NCBI GenBank assembly: GCA_958299035.1 | Contig: CATQJL010000001.1 | Coordinates: 15,202,305 to 15,266,304 of the forward strand | Length of the DNA stretch: 64,000 nucleotides | Reading direction: 5' to 3' | From: Cylicocyclus nassatus | Lineage: Eukaryota; Nematoda; Chromadorea; Rhabditida; Strongylidae | Part shown: positions 24,205 to 35,650 of the stretch, piece by piece | Layout: each line of letters begins with the position of its first letter | Numbering within the stretch: the stretch's first letter is position 1 | Position numbers and translations under genes: made by a program | The notes under the pieces: model-generated | The model's database searches: none | Seen by the model: only the letters and a program-made list of their open reading frames with translations | What the model was told of the DNA's origin: nothing

Positions 24205-26912
24205 CTACTTTTCGAAGTCATATTTGAATGTATCGTTCATAACCACATCTTTGATCACTTCGTAATCTACTGTGGCACGTTCTCGACACATTTTTTCGTC
24301 GTCATTGTTGGCAAACATACCTGAAACAAAGGCGGCACAATAATAAAAGAAAGCGACAAAGCGAGTCACTTACAGAAATTCCACGTAACGTTGAGGCCTC
24401 GTTCTGCATAGACTAAGCATTCTTCTTTTCGTTCTTTGCAGTTATTCTTTTTCAATTTCTTTTCGCACTTCTCTTTGTACAACTCGCATAGTTCTTCCTA
24501 AATCATGCATGACTGAGAACTTGTTCAGTTCAATTCATAAATGCTCATCACAATAGTTATTGTTAGTCTTTTTTGAACTTCCCGATTATTGTTAGAGGCC
24601 TTGTCAGCCAAAATCTGTTTGGTACTTTGATGCGATACAGTGTGGCCTCTCATTACATAGTCACACCCGGCGCATAAGTAGTGTTTCAAATCCGAAAAAT
24701 CGCCCCGAAAGGCAGATGCAGCTGGAGTCGCCACGCCCATCATCTTGGAAGGTCTGAAGGTAATGCCTGAAATCCGCTGCGAGTGGATATGTCAAAAATC
24801 CGTTTTTTACAGTGGAAGATAAATTTTGACTTTTAGATACTTCGGAGTCCATTCTCGAGCCCATTACCTTTAGAGCCCGGCTTCAGTGCGCGTCGCGACC
24901 CGTGCCGAATCCACCTTCTGAAGCGATTTTCTACTTTCGAAGGACACCTTTTGCGGCGCGATTGAGCAGTTGATTAGGGAACTCGCTATTCTATCGCATC
25001 ATAATCTACGAACCTTAGATTTGGGACGGTTCCCAAAGCGTTCATACTTGAGTTGCAATATAGTAAAATAGCTCTTAACTGCTCAAATCGAGGTGAACAA
25101 GAGCCTTATTTAGCCATTTTTACTTTTATATTCGAACAATACGCTAAAGGCGTGCATAGTTTGACACTACATAGCGATCCATTCTGTCTCTCTTGAAGAA
25201 GTCACTTATAGGGTTTGGCAAATATAGCAGTAGCTTCTCAGGAACACCGTCGAAAGGTAACGATTTGTAGCTCACTGCTAAAAGCCACGCTAATGAAAAA
25301 CGACAGTCAATCTACGTAGTCGCAGTTCCTAGAGACAGTGTCTCATTAGAATTTGGGTCTTGGAATTTCTGCGAAGTACAAGCCTCCTCGACCTTATAGA
25401 ACGCTATATAGGTTCAGATACGCATCGAAACTCCAGAAAAAAAAGCCGTTATTCGGAAACTCCATAGAAGAAAAGCGGACGAGCTGCCCCACCTCTACCT
25501 CAGCCTTAGGTAGGATCAGACACGTTAAAAAAGTGGGTATCATGTGAATAAACAAGTTAGAACGCGGTTTAGATCCGAAAAGTCGTCCAGCGTGGGCCGA
25601 TTCGCTCTCCTTCTCGTGGTTTGAAAACCTTTATCGGGTAAGACTTGCACAGTGGCCTTATAAGGAGGTTCTTAATGAAATTTATAAAGAAACTAGGATA
25701 CAATGTTGTAGAACCAAGAAAACAATATCAAGTTTGAGCGCTGGCTGAGCCGGTCTTATGTTCGTATGGCGCTTAATGATACACGCGCAAATAATTGTGG
25801 CGCACCCTGTACAGACATACAGGCAAACGGACATTCAGCTTTATATATAAGATTCAGTGCACCCCAAATGTGGTGGGACACTGCCTTCACTTGGCATTTT
25901 TTACTACACTTCGAGTTGCCAACCATATATTAATCAAATTTCAAGTTCAAGAACTATTCAGGTTCCTTCTGATTGCATCATTAGCAAAAAAATCCTTGGA
26001 AACTGGATATAATCTCGATGAGCTGCCACTTTCAAGTCTTTTCACTTTCAAGCAAGAAGTAGTCACACTTTGTGTTACAGTTGATGAGTTCTAAGATCAA
26101 GTGTTGGTTATTTATACCTAGGTAGAGGAAAAATGCAAGTGTCTCGCAGACAGTTTTTAAGAAAAAGCGAAATGATAGCTGAGAAAGTGTGTCGTTCGTG
26201 AGTACCAGTGGAACCAGTCGCAATCTAGGTCGCAAAAATTCGCGACCTTGATCACGACTTCTATTTCGGCTTCTTTTATTACTGGAAAGGTTAGACTGTG
26301 TTCTTTTTGAGTATTAAAAAGCGTTATTGTACACTGTGCCTCTGCGGTGGTGACAACACTTGCGCGGAGAAAATGGCCGTGGTGCACAACCTCTCCCCTC
26401 TCTTGAACAATATTCCCTGGTGGTTGCACAACAAAAGTGCTCGATTAATCGTTAAATTCAATACATTGTACCTTTTAAAAACTATAGTATTGCAGCCTAT
26501 TTATAGCAGAGTTTACGGTTTTGAAAAGAATTCGTGGAAATACGAAGTACAGTATAGCCTTGGAATCGCTTGGAAAACTAGATAATAGGCCGCAGCTTGT
26601 TTTTTACAACCCCCTAACCATCGGACGCTTCAATCAGCTAGTAAAACCTTCGAATGCCAGTCTGCAAACAAAATTACCGTGCGCACTTTTGCGCTTCCCT
26701 TACTGGTGTAAATGCCCGGTTACAGTGATTGTGAAAATAAAACTTGTCGTGGCGCGGAACGTTGAAACAAATTAATGTCTGCTTTTGATTAAAATGATAA
26801 ATGTGGACAATTTGTATTAAGTCACGCTTACCGTTGGAAATTCGGGTTTTTTCGAGGTAACAACAAGGACGAGAATGAACAACCCCAACAAGTAGATTGT
26901 ACTGCTATGCAT
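24205..26912 (-). CDS. Small secreted six-cysteine protein, 106 residues
   Basis: Three exons on the minus strand (26832-26912, 24374-24497, 24205-24320) join in phase to 107 codons including TAG. Exon 1 encodes a signal peptide, MHSSTIYLLGLFILVLLVTS, and a TTTTCAG acceptor lies 3 bases before the ATG, consistent with spliced-leader addition. The mature part is Lys/Glu-rich with six cysteines, spaced C-x6-C-x8-C-x6-C-x14-C-x10-C (ELCELYKEKCEKK; NNCKERKEECLVYAERG; NVTWNFC; DEKMCRER). The Asn of NVT is a possible glycosylation site. Strongylid nematodes secrete many small Cys-rich proteins, but I cannot place this one in a named family. The 2.3-kb first intron could hide another exon. Confidence 0.72.
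25000..26800. other. Intronic or intergenic sequence; nothing else recognised
   Basis: This lies within the modelled first intron of the secreted-protein gene. Short ORFs occur on both strands without motif or splice support. Confidence 0.35.
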
Positions 26913-26915
26913 TAT

Positions 26916-26922
26916 CTGAAAA
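26916..26922 (-). promoter_or_regulatory. Probable trans-splice acceptor of the secreted-protein gene
   Basis: On the minus strand TTTTCAG is followed by ATA and then the ATG. An acceptor this close to a start codon with no upstream exon is typical of nematode spliced-leader addition. It supports the chosen start. Confidence 0.55.
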
Positions 26923-26950
26923 ATAAAATTATAAGAAAAATACTGTCTTG

Positions 26951-27374
26951 CTCAGACAATTGACCGGAACTTCTGCAGAAGTTTGGGGAAGTTCCGCCAG
27001 GTCACCTGCGGAAGTTCCGTAAACGTGCTGCGAAAGTTCCGAAGAATGCGAAATACAACAGCAAAATAGAACATCTAAGCAGGTTTGAACCTTACTCTAT
27101 TGACTGCGAGACACATTTACTATCCTTTCATGGATGACATGTTCGAGAAAGCACTCTAGTTGTTGGCAAGGCAACATCGTAAGAGACAACACATTCAAAA
27201 ACCTGCGGAAGCACTGGCATGTTAAAGTGCTGCGGAATCGGTGGCTTCCCCCGGAATTCCTGCAACGCTTTGCAACAAGTCCTGCGGAAGTTTCGTTCAA
27301 CTTTAGTAGACAAAACCCTGCGCAACCGCTGCAGATTTTGCTTGTCCTGCGGAAGTTCCGGTGAATTGACTGAG
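26951..27374. mobile_element. Inverted-repeat element with internal GCGGAAGTTCCG repeats
   Basis: The left end CTCAGACAATTGACCGGAAC is mirrored by GTTCCGGTGAATTGACTGAG at the right. The motif CTGCGGAAGTTCCG, itself near-palindromic (CGGAAGTTCCG), recurs in degenerate form many times in both orientations. The element lies just upstream of the secreted-protein gene start. A 153-codon ORF across it is probably spurious. Confidence 0.65.
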
Positions 27375-29930
27375 TGGTAATGTAGAAATCTGGGATAGCG
27401 AGAAACAGCAGGACAACATATAGACACACAACTGGATTACGGTATCTTACGGGCTGATAGACCAGGTTATTCTGAAGGATGTGATGAGTGCCCCTAGCCC
27501 TCGTTCCTCCTGTACAAAGGAGGAGACAGCTAGACAGGTTAGGTCGCGCGCTTCCCAACTAACTTGAAAACATATCCAGAGAGACTGGATCAGGAATGGT
27601 TGGTTTTTGCTCAATCATGCACAGGAGCGGGTTTTTGCCCTCTTCATCACATCTAGTGAAAACAATAAATGGGAGTCCTCGTTCAGCTTGACCTTGATCA
27701 GTGTCACACAAGAATCTTCAGATTTTTTGCAGCTATGATAAGCTTGAAAAAAGTGGTTTTGAGGGAGTGCATTTAACAACTGCATGATATGTGATCAGAG
27801 TGACGGTGTGTCTATCTTCTGAAAATGACTGTAGTAAACTGGTAAACTCAAGGGAGCCCAAATTGCCAAATTGCCATAATTTGAAGTGACTATATCCTAA
27901 CCCAGCACAACTTGATAGACATCCTTGGGCGATTTTTTATCTAGCTTTGGAATATCAGTCTTGCAGCAGAAATTTTGAAGAATGATCCTCTGGCCTGAAG
28001 TCGATTGATAAAAAAAAAGACCTGGAGGGAGAAAATTATGTATTTTCTGTCAGTGCTCAAAGCAAGAGTATGTATTGGCGTATCGCTGCTATCAAATCTA
28101 TAGAAGGAAATGTTCGCTTTTTTTCGTAACGCGATAGCTAACGTTAAGAATGTTAGAAGATTTACATAATCAAATTTGAGGATTCGTTATAGTGCGACCA
28201 TTTTCAATTCGATTTTTCATTGTCGTTAATTGAGATAAAAGCCAATATATAGTGAAATACAAGAATACATTACTTAGTACAAGAATGCAAATTCGAAACG
28301 TCATCTTGAACAACTCCAAAAAATCCTAGTTGATAGAAAAGAACTGTTAGCTTCGAATTCTGGGCAATTTATCGTATAATTACAAAAAATTATTACAAAA
28401 TTTCCACAGAAATAAAATCAGCATTTTGGTGTTGACTACTACAAAACATTATAACATGAGCATGTACTTTGCATCAGTCACATAGATAGTTAAGAAAAAA
28501 TTACAGTAAGCCAGTTTAGATAAGACGGCGCAGCTAGCTAGTCTGCTAAATAAGAAAATAGACGAAGTGTTTCCCTTTCCGAACTTATAGCTGTGGAGTT
28601 CTTAAGCCGAATACACTGGGAACAGGTTCACAGCTCATCATAAACCTATATGAGAAGGGAAAAAGAAACAAGGCGACGTGTGTCTTGACAAGATTCTCAA
28701 TTACAAAGGAGAAGTTCGAAGGCGGGCCTCACATAGTCCCTAATGTGAGAAATTGTTGGAATCTTCGGAAAACTTTCGTGAGGAGTTGGAAGAGTTTGAA
28801 GAATTGAGACCTACAAAAGATGAGTGAAAAGTCGGGGTCTTTGGATCTTCTGAGATAATTATCCTTACTGAGAATCATTGAAACTTGCAGAAATTGCAGC
28901 AATTTGAAGAGTTTTGATGACCTTACGACGTGTAAAAAGCGCAATTTTTGGCAAAGCCGGTTCGTCCAGTAGACTCCAAGTAATTTCACTTACTCGCAAA
29001 GAGTGGTCAAACCAACCTTACGCAATTAAAAACGTCTTTTTGATGCTATGAAACAGTAAAGCAGGATATATGCACGCGCAGATCGGTAAGCTGCAGCTAA
29101 GGCAAATTCTAGATTTTTTTCCAACAATTTTTCTCTGAAAATTGTTATGAATAATATTTTTGCTTGAGAATAACTTCCAGCAATAATTTAACACTAATGC
29201 TAGCTGACAGAGAAATGACCGAGTGTATGCGCTTGAGCGACAGACGGCCTGGTGCAGCCGCTCTCCAGCCATCAATCACGTTTTCTCTCTTATTGTGGAA
29301 CTCGAATAGCCGGAAAAACAGCGTTCGCGAAAAAATCGAGAGTCGTCTGCGTGAGTAATAGAGAAGCAATAATGATAAATAATGATCGAAACTGGTTCTG
29401 AAGAGCAGCTCCATCAAAATTTTTCAGAGTGATGAATACCTGATGTAATTTGATGGCGTGATAAAATTTGATTTACTGAGCTTTACACAAATGTCGTAAC
29501 GTTCGAATTGGCCCATCACGCAAGATTAGTCTACTAACATGCTGATCAAGGACTAAAATGTTGAGCAAATCCTTCTCCTCCATGATGAAATCCAAAGATC
29601 CGTCTCGACGCGCCGCAGAGAAAAAAAAAGAAAAGTTTTTGCTGTAGCGCGGCGTAAACAAATACTTCTTTCCCTTCCTTTGCAATACACGTGCAGATGA
29701 AATGAAGTGTTTGCAAAGGTTTTTGACAAAGAGAGTGCAAAAAATGCGACAAAGTTGTTAATTACCCTGTTTGTCCATGTCTTATTCTGTAACCGACACT
29801 GGAGCGATGTTATATAATTGAGGCCTAAACCACAGACAAGCCCCTTGCGTCGCTCTTCCAAAATGCCAACAATTGTTTCGAAAAGATAACACTATTCTCA
29901 TTATTCTGGCCGGGGAGAATAGTATAGTTG
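27375..29930. other. No gene recognised
   Basis: About 2.5 kb of AT-rich DNA with overlapping short ORFs on both strands. I find no coding signature, RNA gene or clear repeat pair. Confidence 0.45.
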
Positions 29931-29937
29931 GAGCGAA

Positions 29938-30170
29938 TATTCGTATTCGATTACTTTGTTTGAAATTTTCGACTATTTGAATATTCGAATAGTCGAATAT
30001 TCGAGAATATTCAAATAGTCGAATAAACGAAAAAGACCTTTATTCAGATATTTGTTTATTCGACGTTCTGCTAAAATGACTTATTCGAGCATTCGAATAT
30101 TCGAGCAAGTGGAAGAAAGAATATTCGAATAAGAAACACCTCTCATTCGTATATTCGACGTTCGACTAAA
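29938..30170. repeat. TTCGAATA-rich palindromic low-complexity block 1
   Basis: The block has a dense run of TTCGAATATTCGAATAGTCG-like units, each self-complementary. Related blocks are at about 36256-36290 and 37197-37420. It looks like an AT-rich degenerate satellite. Confidence 0.7.
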
Positions 30171-30393
30171 ACTTCAGCTGTTTGGGAATTGGCAAATAGG
30201 TACATCGATCTCAAATGAATGATCAAAAGATAGAATGTCTAGCATACTTTCATCTTTTCCAAGGTAATCGAGAGTTATATCGAAGTATAGCGGGGACAAT
30301 TTGAGAATAATTCGTTTGAAGTGGTCGGCCTACTTCTGGAGATTGCGCCTGTAGAAAATTAAGTTGCAGTTTCAAGAGCGCAAATAACCATAA

Positions 30394-31113
30394 AGGCAGA
30401 GTCCGGGAAAAAAGTCGATTATGAGATTTTGTGCGTAACCCGGTCTATTCGCTATGCTGAAGCCGAAAATCCACACTGGAGAGCGCGAAAACGGCGAAAA
30501 AGGACTCTAACGCAGGAAGGAAATTAGAAGGGCGGGGTCCTCCCCACTGTGAATTTACACTCCCAGCTTCCGAAGCGATCTTCTCATTCCGCTAGCCGCC
30601 CTGACATCTCCAATAGCCAAGTGCGAGTGCGTGACTTGATGTCGGAACCAGGGCTCGGCACGAGGTGGCTAGATGAAAATGGAAAAAACGAAGTCCCCCT
30701 TGACTTTTGAATTTTTACGAAGTCCCCTTTGACCCTCAACCAAATTTCCTCTAAAAACTTGAAAAGTTCCCCAAAATCCCCCAAAAAACGAAACGTCGAC
30801 TAAAAAGAAAACGTCGCCAAGTCGCCAATTTTGCGTCTCTACGGTCACAGAAACGAAACCCCCTTTGCTTTTTGTCCCAAAAACGATACCCAGCTTGCTT
30901 ACAAGTCACCTGTGCCGAGCCCTGGTCGGAACCGACAAGATCGCTCCAGGAGCTAGGACAGTCAATTCACAGGGGGGAGCCCACTTCTGATTTCCTTTCT
31001 GCAGACCCCTTTCTCGCCGTTTTCGTACTTTCCAGTGTGGATTTTCGGATTCAGCATGGCGAAGGCCCGGATAAGACAAAACCTCAAAATCGACTTTTTG
31101 CCCGGATACTGTT
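30394..31113. mobile_element. Family A inverted-repeat MITE, copy 2, interrupted
   Basis: The left end AGGCAGAGTCCGGGAAAAAA and the right end TTTTTGCCCGGATACTG are separated by typical family A arms. The flanks are ATAA and TTAA. A 276-bp hAT-like element has inserted near its middle (30649-30924), which explains its extra length. Confidence 0.75.
30649..30924. mobile_element. Non-autonomous hAT element nested in family A copy 2
   Basis: The termini are CAGGGCTCGGCACGAGGTGG and CACCTGTGCCGAGCCCTG, with the CAGGG start typical of hAT elements. It is flanked by the exact 8-bp duplication GTCGGAAC (30641-30648 and 30925-30932). It has no coding capacity. Confidence 0.9.
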
Positions 31114-31403
31114 GTTAAGTTTGAAATTCTGAGTAAAGAAGCAAATAGCGCTATTAGTTGACGCCTTCGTAGCTCACTGGTCCTTCACAAGCTTGCATAA
31201 GCATGTGCGAAAAGAAAAGTAACCTTTGAAAGCAGCATTTATTGGCAAGATTCGTTCCTTCACCCTGATATCCCCACTTGCCTTGCCAGCCCTAATCGCT
31301 GCCCGCATGGGAAGACACCTCGAAGATACGTCTACGCGGCACAAGACCCGACCGGACGGGTGGACGCAAAGATTTGAGCCGCTGGACGGCAAGTGTATGT
31401 TAA

Positions 31404-31585
31404 AGGCAGTGGGTTGGCAGAATGAGACCCGTGGCAAGACAAGGTCACAGGTTAGGAGCCCCATAATGGAACCTATGGGCCAAAGTTCGATCTTTCTCTG
31501 CCACTTCTAACCCCCGTTCAAAGCGAAAGCAGCTCTCATCTTCTGTCCTCTCCGAACCCGCCCACCCCATGGACGAGTACTGCCT
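31404..31585. mobile_element. TTAA-type short element abutting family A copy 3
   Basis: The ends AGGCAGTGGGTTGGCAG and ACTGCCT are flanked by TTAA on the left and TTGA on the right (31586-31589), the latter shared with the next element. The inverted ends are only about 7 bp. The left end resembles the family B end. Confidence 0.5.
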
Positions 31586-31589
31586 TTGA

Positions 31590-32039
31590 AGGCAGTGTCC
31601 GGGCAAAATTTCGATTTTGAGATTTTGTGCTTACCCGGGCCTATTCGCTACGTTGAATCCGAAAACCCACATTGGAGGGCGCGAAAACGGCGAAAAACGG
31701 CTCTAACACTGGAGGGAAATCAGCAGGTGGGCGGGGTCCTCCCCACTGTGAATTCACGCTCCCAGCTTCCGTAGCGATCTTCTCGCTTCCGGTTTCAAGT
31801 CAATCATTCGCACTTGGCCGTTAGCGATGTTAGGACGGCTAGCGACGAGGAGACCGCTCCGGAAGCTGGGAGCGTGATTTCACAGTGGGGAGGACCCCGC
31901 CCACTTGCGGTTTCCTCCTGCGCTAAAGCCCTTTTTTGCCGTTTTCGCGCTTTCCAGTGTGGATTTTCGGATTCAGCATGGCGAATAGGCCCGTATAAGC
32001 ACAAAATCTCAAAATCGAGTTTTTGCACGGAGACCGCCT
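31590..32039. mobile_element. TTAA-type inverted-repeat MITE, family A copy 3
   Basis: The ends AGGCAGTGTCCGGGCAAAAT and TTTTTGCACGGAGACCGCCT are flanked by TTGA and TTAA. It has about 450 bp of mirrored arms that share the family blocks ACCCGGGCCTATTCGC and GTGGGCGGGGTCC. Confidence 0.85.
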
Positions 32040-32273
32040 TTAAGAACCAAGATTCTTAACTGTTTTTATAGCCAGAAGGAGATAAAATTGAATATTTCTT
32101 GTTTATAAGTTGAAAACTGTTGCACAATTTATCAAGAAATAAGACTCTTGATATAATAGGTGTTCAAACTAAACGTTGTATTTTGAAGCGAGCATGAGTG
32201 AAGAGTGCGGCAGATCCCTTACAATAAAAGCTCAAAAAAGCTAAAACACTCTGTAAAAATTAATTAATATTAC

Positions 32274-33033
32274 TACAGAAGGGGTGCGGGAACTTACCTA
32301 CCCGAAAGACTTGCCGCAGCGTACCTAAGGTAATACGAACAGTCAGATAAGCAATTAGCATAGTGTACAGAGCCTAAACTGTGTGTATTCTAAGCCTTGC
32401 CCCCATTCATCGACTCTTTTGAGATGCATATACAATCATGAAACCGGGAATTCAATAGAATGACAAAGTCGATGTTCAGCAACAATATCTGCTCAATCTC
32501 AATATACAGATTTAGGGGTTTTCTAGGCGCTCCTTTCAAATGAGTTATTGGTTTTGCGCTGTCTTTTCTTACAGAGCCGAAATTTTACAAGGTGAATCGA
32601 CTTTTAGCTTAAGAAATCTCGACAAAAAATAAAGCATGCCTTAGGGCGAATGTAGAACTGCTTTTTCAGTGTTCCTCTCGGAATATTAGAAGAATGACCC
32701 ATTTTTCTGTGAGAATAGCATGCCCTGAGGATGTAACCTTAATTATAAAAGACTATGAAGGTGAGCTAGTCTATCAAACGGCCAATGTGTACAGGAAGCT
32801 GCATATGTTTTTGTAATTTAAATATTTCATCTATATAATTGATATATATTTATAAATGTCTTGGTTCCATGCCAAAAAGGTGCTATGTGTGGGCGGGGCT
32901 TAGCTTAGCGCTGTATCTTAAGGAACTTCTGGAATCAGCGAGCTCGCTATGCCTAATTATACCCCGCAGATACACACCCAAGAGGTGCGAGAATATCTCG
33001 GGTAGGTAAGTTCCGTTCCCCTTACAGAAGCTG
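32274..33033. mobile_element. Foldback element, about 760 bp
   Basis: The left ACAGAAGGGGTGCGGGAACT and following TACCTACCCGA are mirrored by TCGGGTAGGTAAGTTCCG and CCCCTTACAGAAG at the right. The interior is AT-rich with no gene. The TACAG/CTGTA ends are compatible with Tc1/mariner-type termini. Confidence 0.6.
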
Positions 33034-33335
33034 TAGATTCAGCGACTGGTAACATCGGACACACATTAGATTAGCGGCCAGTGTCTGATGCCATAACCAT
33101 GGTCAAGCAAGGGGTGTGGTACACGATCGCTGGTTAAGACCCACCCTGGTTGCTGTCTTAATAAGCCCCCCCCCCCTGAATTATATACCTAAGATAGCGT
33201 TACCTGAAGGCCCTGTCAAACATAATGGGCAACATATCCATAATGAGCATGTCAATTAACCCCTGTAGACAAAGTTTGAGCGAATTCTGAAGATTCAAGA
33301 TACTAGGCTACCTGAGGGAAATGGTCATTGTCCAA

Positions 33336-33727
33336 CATGATTAACTTTGTTTCAGAGGTGCATTAGCTATTCGTTTTTGCACTCAAGACAAAGCACTCCT
33401 TCTTTGTCCATCTCAGAAACTTCGCTTCAAAAGACCTCCAAACTGTGGAATTAGAAATCAACAAAACTCTCATTTTTCCATTTTTTGTTTTTAATGGCTG
33501 TGCTTTCACCAAATATTACTCACGTCAGAGCTAAGAAGTCGAATCAGTCTTAAAACATTCCTATGGAATCTACGAGGTTTAAGCTATCGATTCATAAAAT
33601 TTTCGCTAAAAATGTTTTTTTGATATAGTTAATGGGTGCCACAGAGATGGACAAAGAAGGAGTAGTGCTTTGTCTTAAGTGCAAAAACGCATAGCTGATT
33701 CACCTTGGAAACAAAGTCAACCATGTT
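33336..33727. repeat. Inner foldback of the nested cluster
   Basis: The left sequence AACTTTGTTTCAGAGGTGCA and CTCCTTCTTTGTCCATCTC is mirrored by GAGATGGACAAAGAAGGAG and CCTTGGAAACAAAGT. The arms are about 85 bp with some mismatches. Confidence 0.7.
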
Positions 33728-33745
33728 GGAATATGACCATTTCAC

Positions 33746-34211
33746 TTACAAGGGAAGGATATTTGGTGACCGTGGACTTTTGAAATGAAACGTACACCAT
33801 TAAATGTATCTTGAAGCGCTGATTCAAAATCTGTTTTCGGTATCTGCTGTGCGCTTTTCCGAAAGAAGTTATGAACATTCTTGCCACAAAAACTTGCACT
33901 GTTTTTGATGCAGGACTCACCAATGTCGTTAGAATGTTCCCTTACGCACTACAAAAGAGCGTCAAAATAAAGTAAAGCTTCATGTTAAGATGAGGAGAAC
34001 TGTCTCCGATATATCAGAGTCTGAAATGCCCGGATACTGACGATTCTGATTGCCTAAATTTTGCAAAATCAGGATGGAAGAAGGTTCATAATTTTGTTCA
34101 GAAAGCGCACAGTATATTGAACATAGATTTGGAATCAGCGTTTCAAGGCGCATCTATTGGGATTCATCCCATTGCAAAAGACCACGGTCACCAAGTATAC
34201 TTCCCTTGTTA
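33746..34211. mobile_element. Inverted-repeat element, family G copy 4
   Basis: The ends ACAAGGGAAGGATATTTGGT and ACCAAGTATACTTCCCTTGT are mirrored, and the arms continue with GACCGTGG / CCACGGTC. It is the same family as the elements near 3345, 9175 and 22596. Confidence 0.75.
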
Positions 34212-34299
34212 GGTAGCCTAGTATCTTGAATTTTCAGAATTCGCTCAAACTTTGTCTACAGGGGTTAATTGACATGCTAATTATGGATATGATACAAAT

Positions 34300-35250
34300 A
34301 TCATGTTATCACTATTATCAAATTACCCAACTACAACCTCCTCCCCTTTTAATTTCTCATTACGTCCCCCAGGTGTGGCGTGCCAAACCCCACGCTTGAC
34401 CCTCGACATAACTCTTTCTTATTAGATTTACTGTACACATATTACGGTATCGAGACAAAGAATGCATTACCTCTGCTTCATAGAAGTTCGGACTGGTTTC
34501 AACTACTGTGTGCCTTTTTGTGCTCTCCCAATGATGGCTCTGTAGAACGAGGTCAACTTAGATTTGCTGTTTGGAGCGAAGATTGATCTCTCTTCGTTAC
34601 TGTAAGATTACGGTAGGGACTTCGAGGAGGATTTCAAGCCATCGAAAGCGGTATTTTGCCGGTATTTTGCCTTAGAAAAAAAGCGAAACAAACCAGAAAC
34701 TCTTGAAGTGAGCTAATCGAAGTCGCTGATAAATATGAAGGCTGCACTTCAGTATAGTGCTTCTTTCATAACTTATTTCAGATTTACGGTAGCAACCGTT
34801 TTTTCAATGTTCGTCAGAAATGTGAATACGTTATCAAGAAAGTTCGAAAAACTCATGAAAAGTCATGTAGTGAAATCAGCACGCCTGAATACCTTGCCAA
34901 ACAAATTTCCAGATTGTTTTGAAATTATTTCATTAAAAGGCCTATTCTACTTGACGCTGTAAGCTGAAAGTTCATGCCGTATTCCTACAGTAATGAAGAG
35001 CAATCTAAGTTGAACCTCGCTCTACAGAATGGTACTTCAAGTTCGGTAAAAGACATGAAAGAAAGAGAGTTACTAATGATCAAACAATGTGCATATCTAT
35101 TTGGGACACTCTGTATATCGTAAACTACCTGGCTTCCCCGGTCAAGCCCGGACATTGCTTACTGGGGATAATGCTGTCGCCACCATAGTTATCGCACGGA
35201 GAACACTTCTGCCTCCCCAATCCATATTAGATGACTTACCTCGTAAAGAC
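34300..35250. other. No gene recognised
   Basis: Short ORFs only, up to 75 codons, with no motif or splice pattern. Confidence 0.4.
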
Positions 35251-35264
35251 TCTGCGATTCATCG

Positions 35265-35560
35265 CGGGCCGCATGCACTAACATCCCCACCAGGGAAGGG
35301 ATCACATGAAAGAAAGTTTATATGCTGAAGCTGCAGATGTCTAGACTTTACGCTACCTATCTATAAGTATTATTACACTATAAACATATTTAAAAAGAGT
35401 GAAAAGTTGTACAAGCATATCAGTTCTTTGAGTGATCCCTCATGATCCCCGGTCCGACCGCCTTTCTTCGAAGTCATTTTTCTTTCGTCGAAATTGTTGA
35501 AAACATTCCAGAGTTGTGTATATCATCTAACCCAACAGTGCATGTCTAAGCATGTTTCTG
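35265..35560. repeat. Half-copy related to the 38-kb inverted repeat
   Basis: GGGCCGCATGCACTAACATC, GGATCACATGAAAGAAAG and AACAGTGC-type blocks occur in the same order as in the left arm of the element at about 37996-38686. No mirrored arm is present. Confidence 0.55.
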
Positions 35561-35650
35561 ACATTTAAAAAAATGGGTTGCTGAAAATCAAGAGATTCTC
35601 GAGAAACTCCGATTTTCGACTTTTGGTTCACCAAAATTTATGTAATTATC

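Larger units (their letters stand above)
33240..34280. mobile_element. Outer inverted-repeat element containing two further foldbacks
   Basis: The left arm (about 33240-33318: CATGTCAATTAACCCCTGTA, GACAAAGTTTGAGCGAATTC, AAGATACTAGGCTACCT) is mirrored at about 34203-34280. The space between holds two separate inverted-repeat units, at about 33336-33727 and 33746-34211. Confidence 0.75.

Noticed and set aside
27097..27558. 153-codon minus-strand ORF with many Cys and Arg
   Set aside because: It runs through the GCGGAAGTTCCG repeat element. The apparent composition comes from the repeat motif in translation.
30651..30923. Possible exon within family A copy 2
   Set aside because: The segment has inverted CAGGG ends and an exact 8-bp duplication, so it is a hAT insertion rather than a coding exon.
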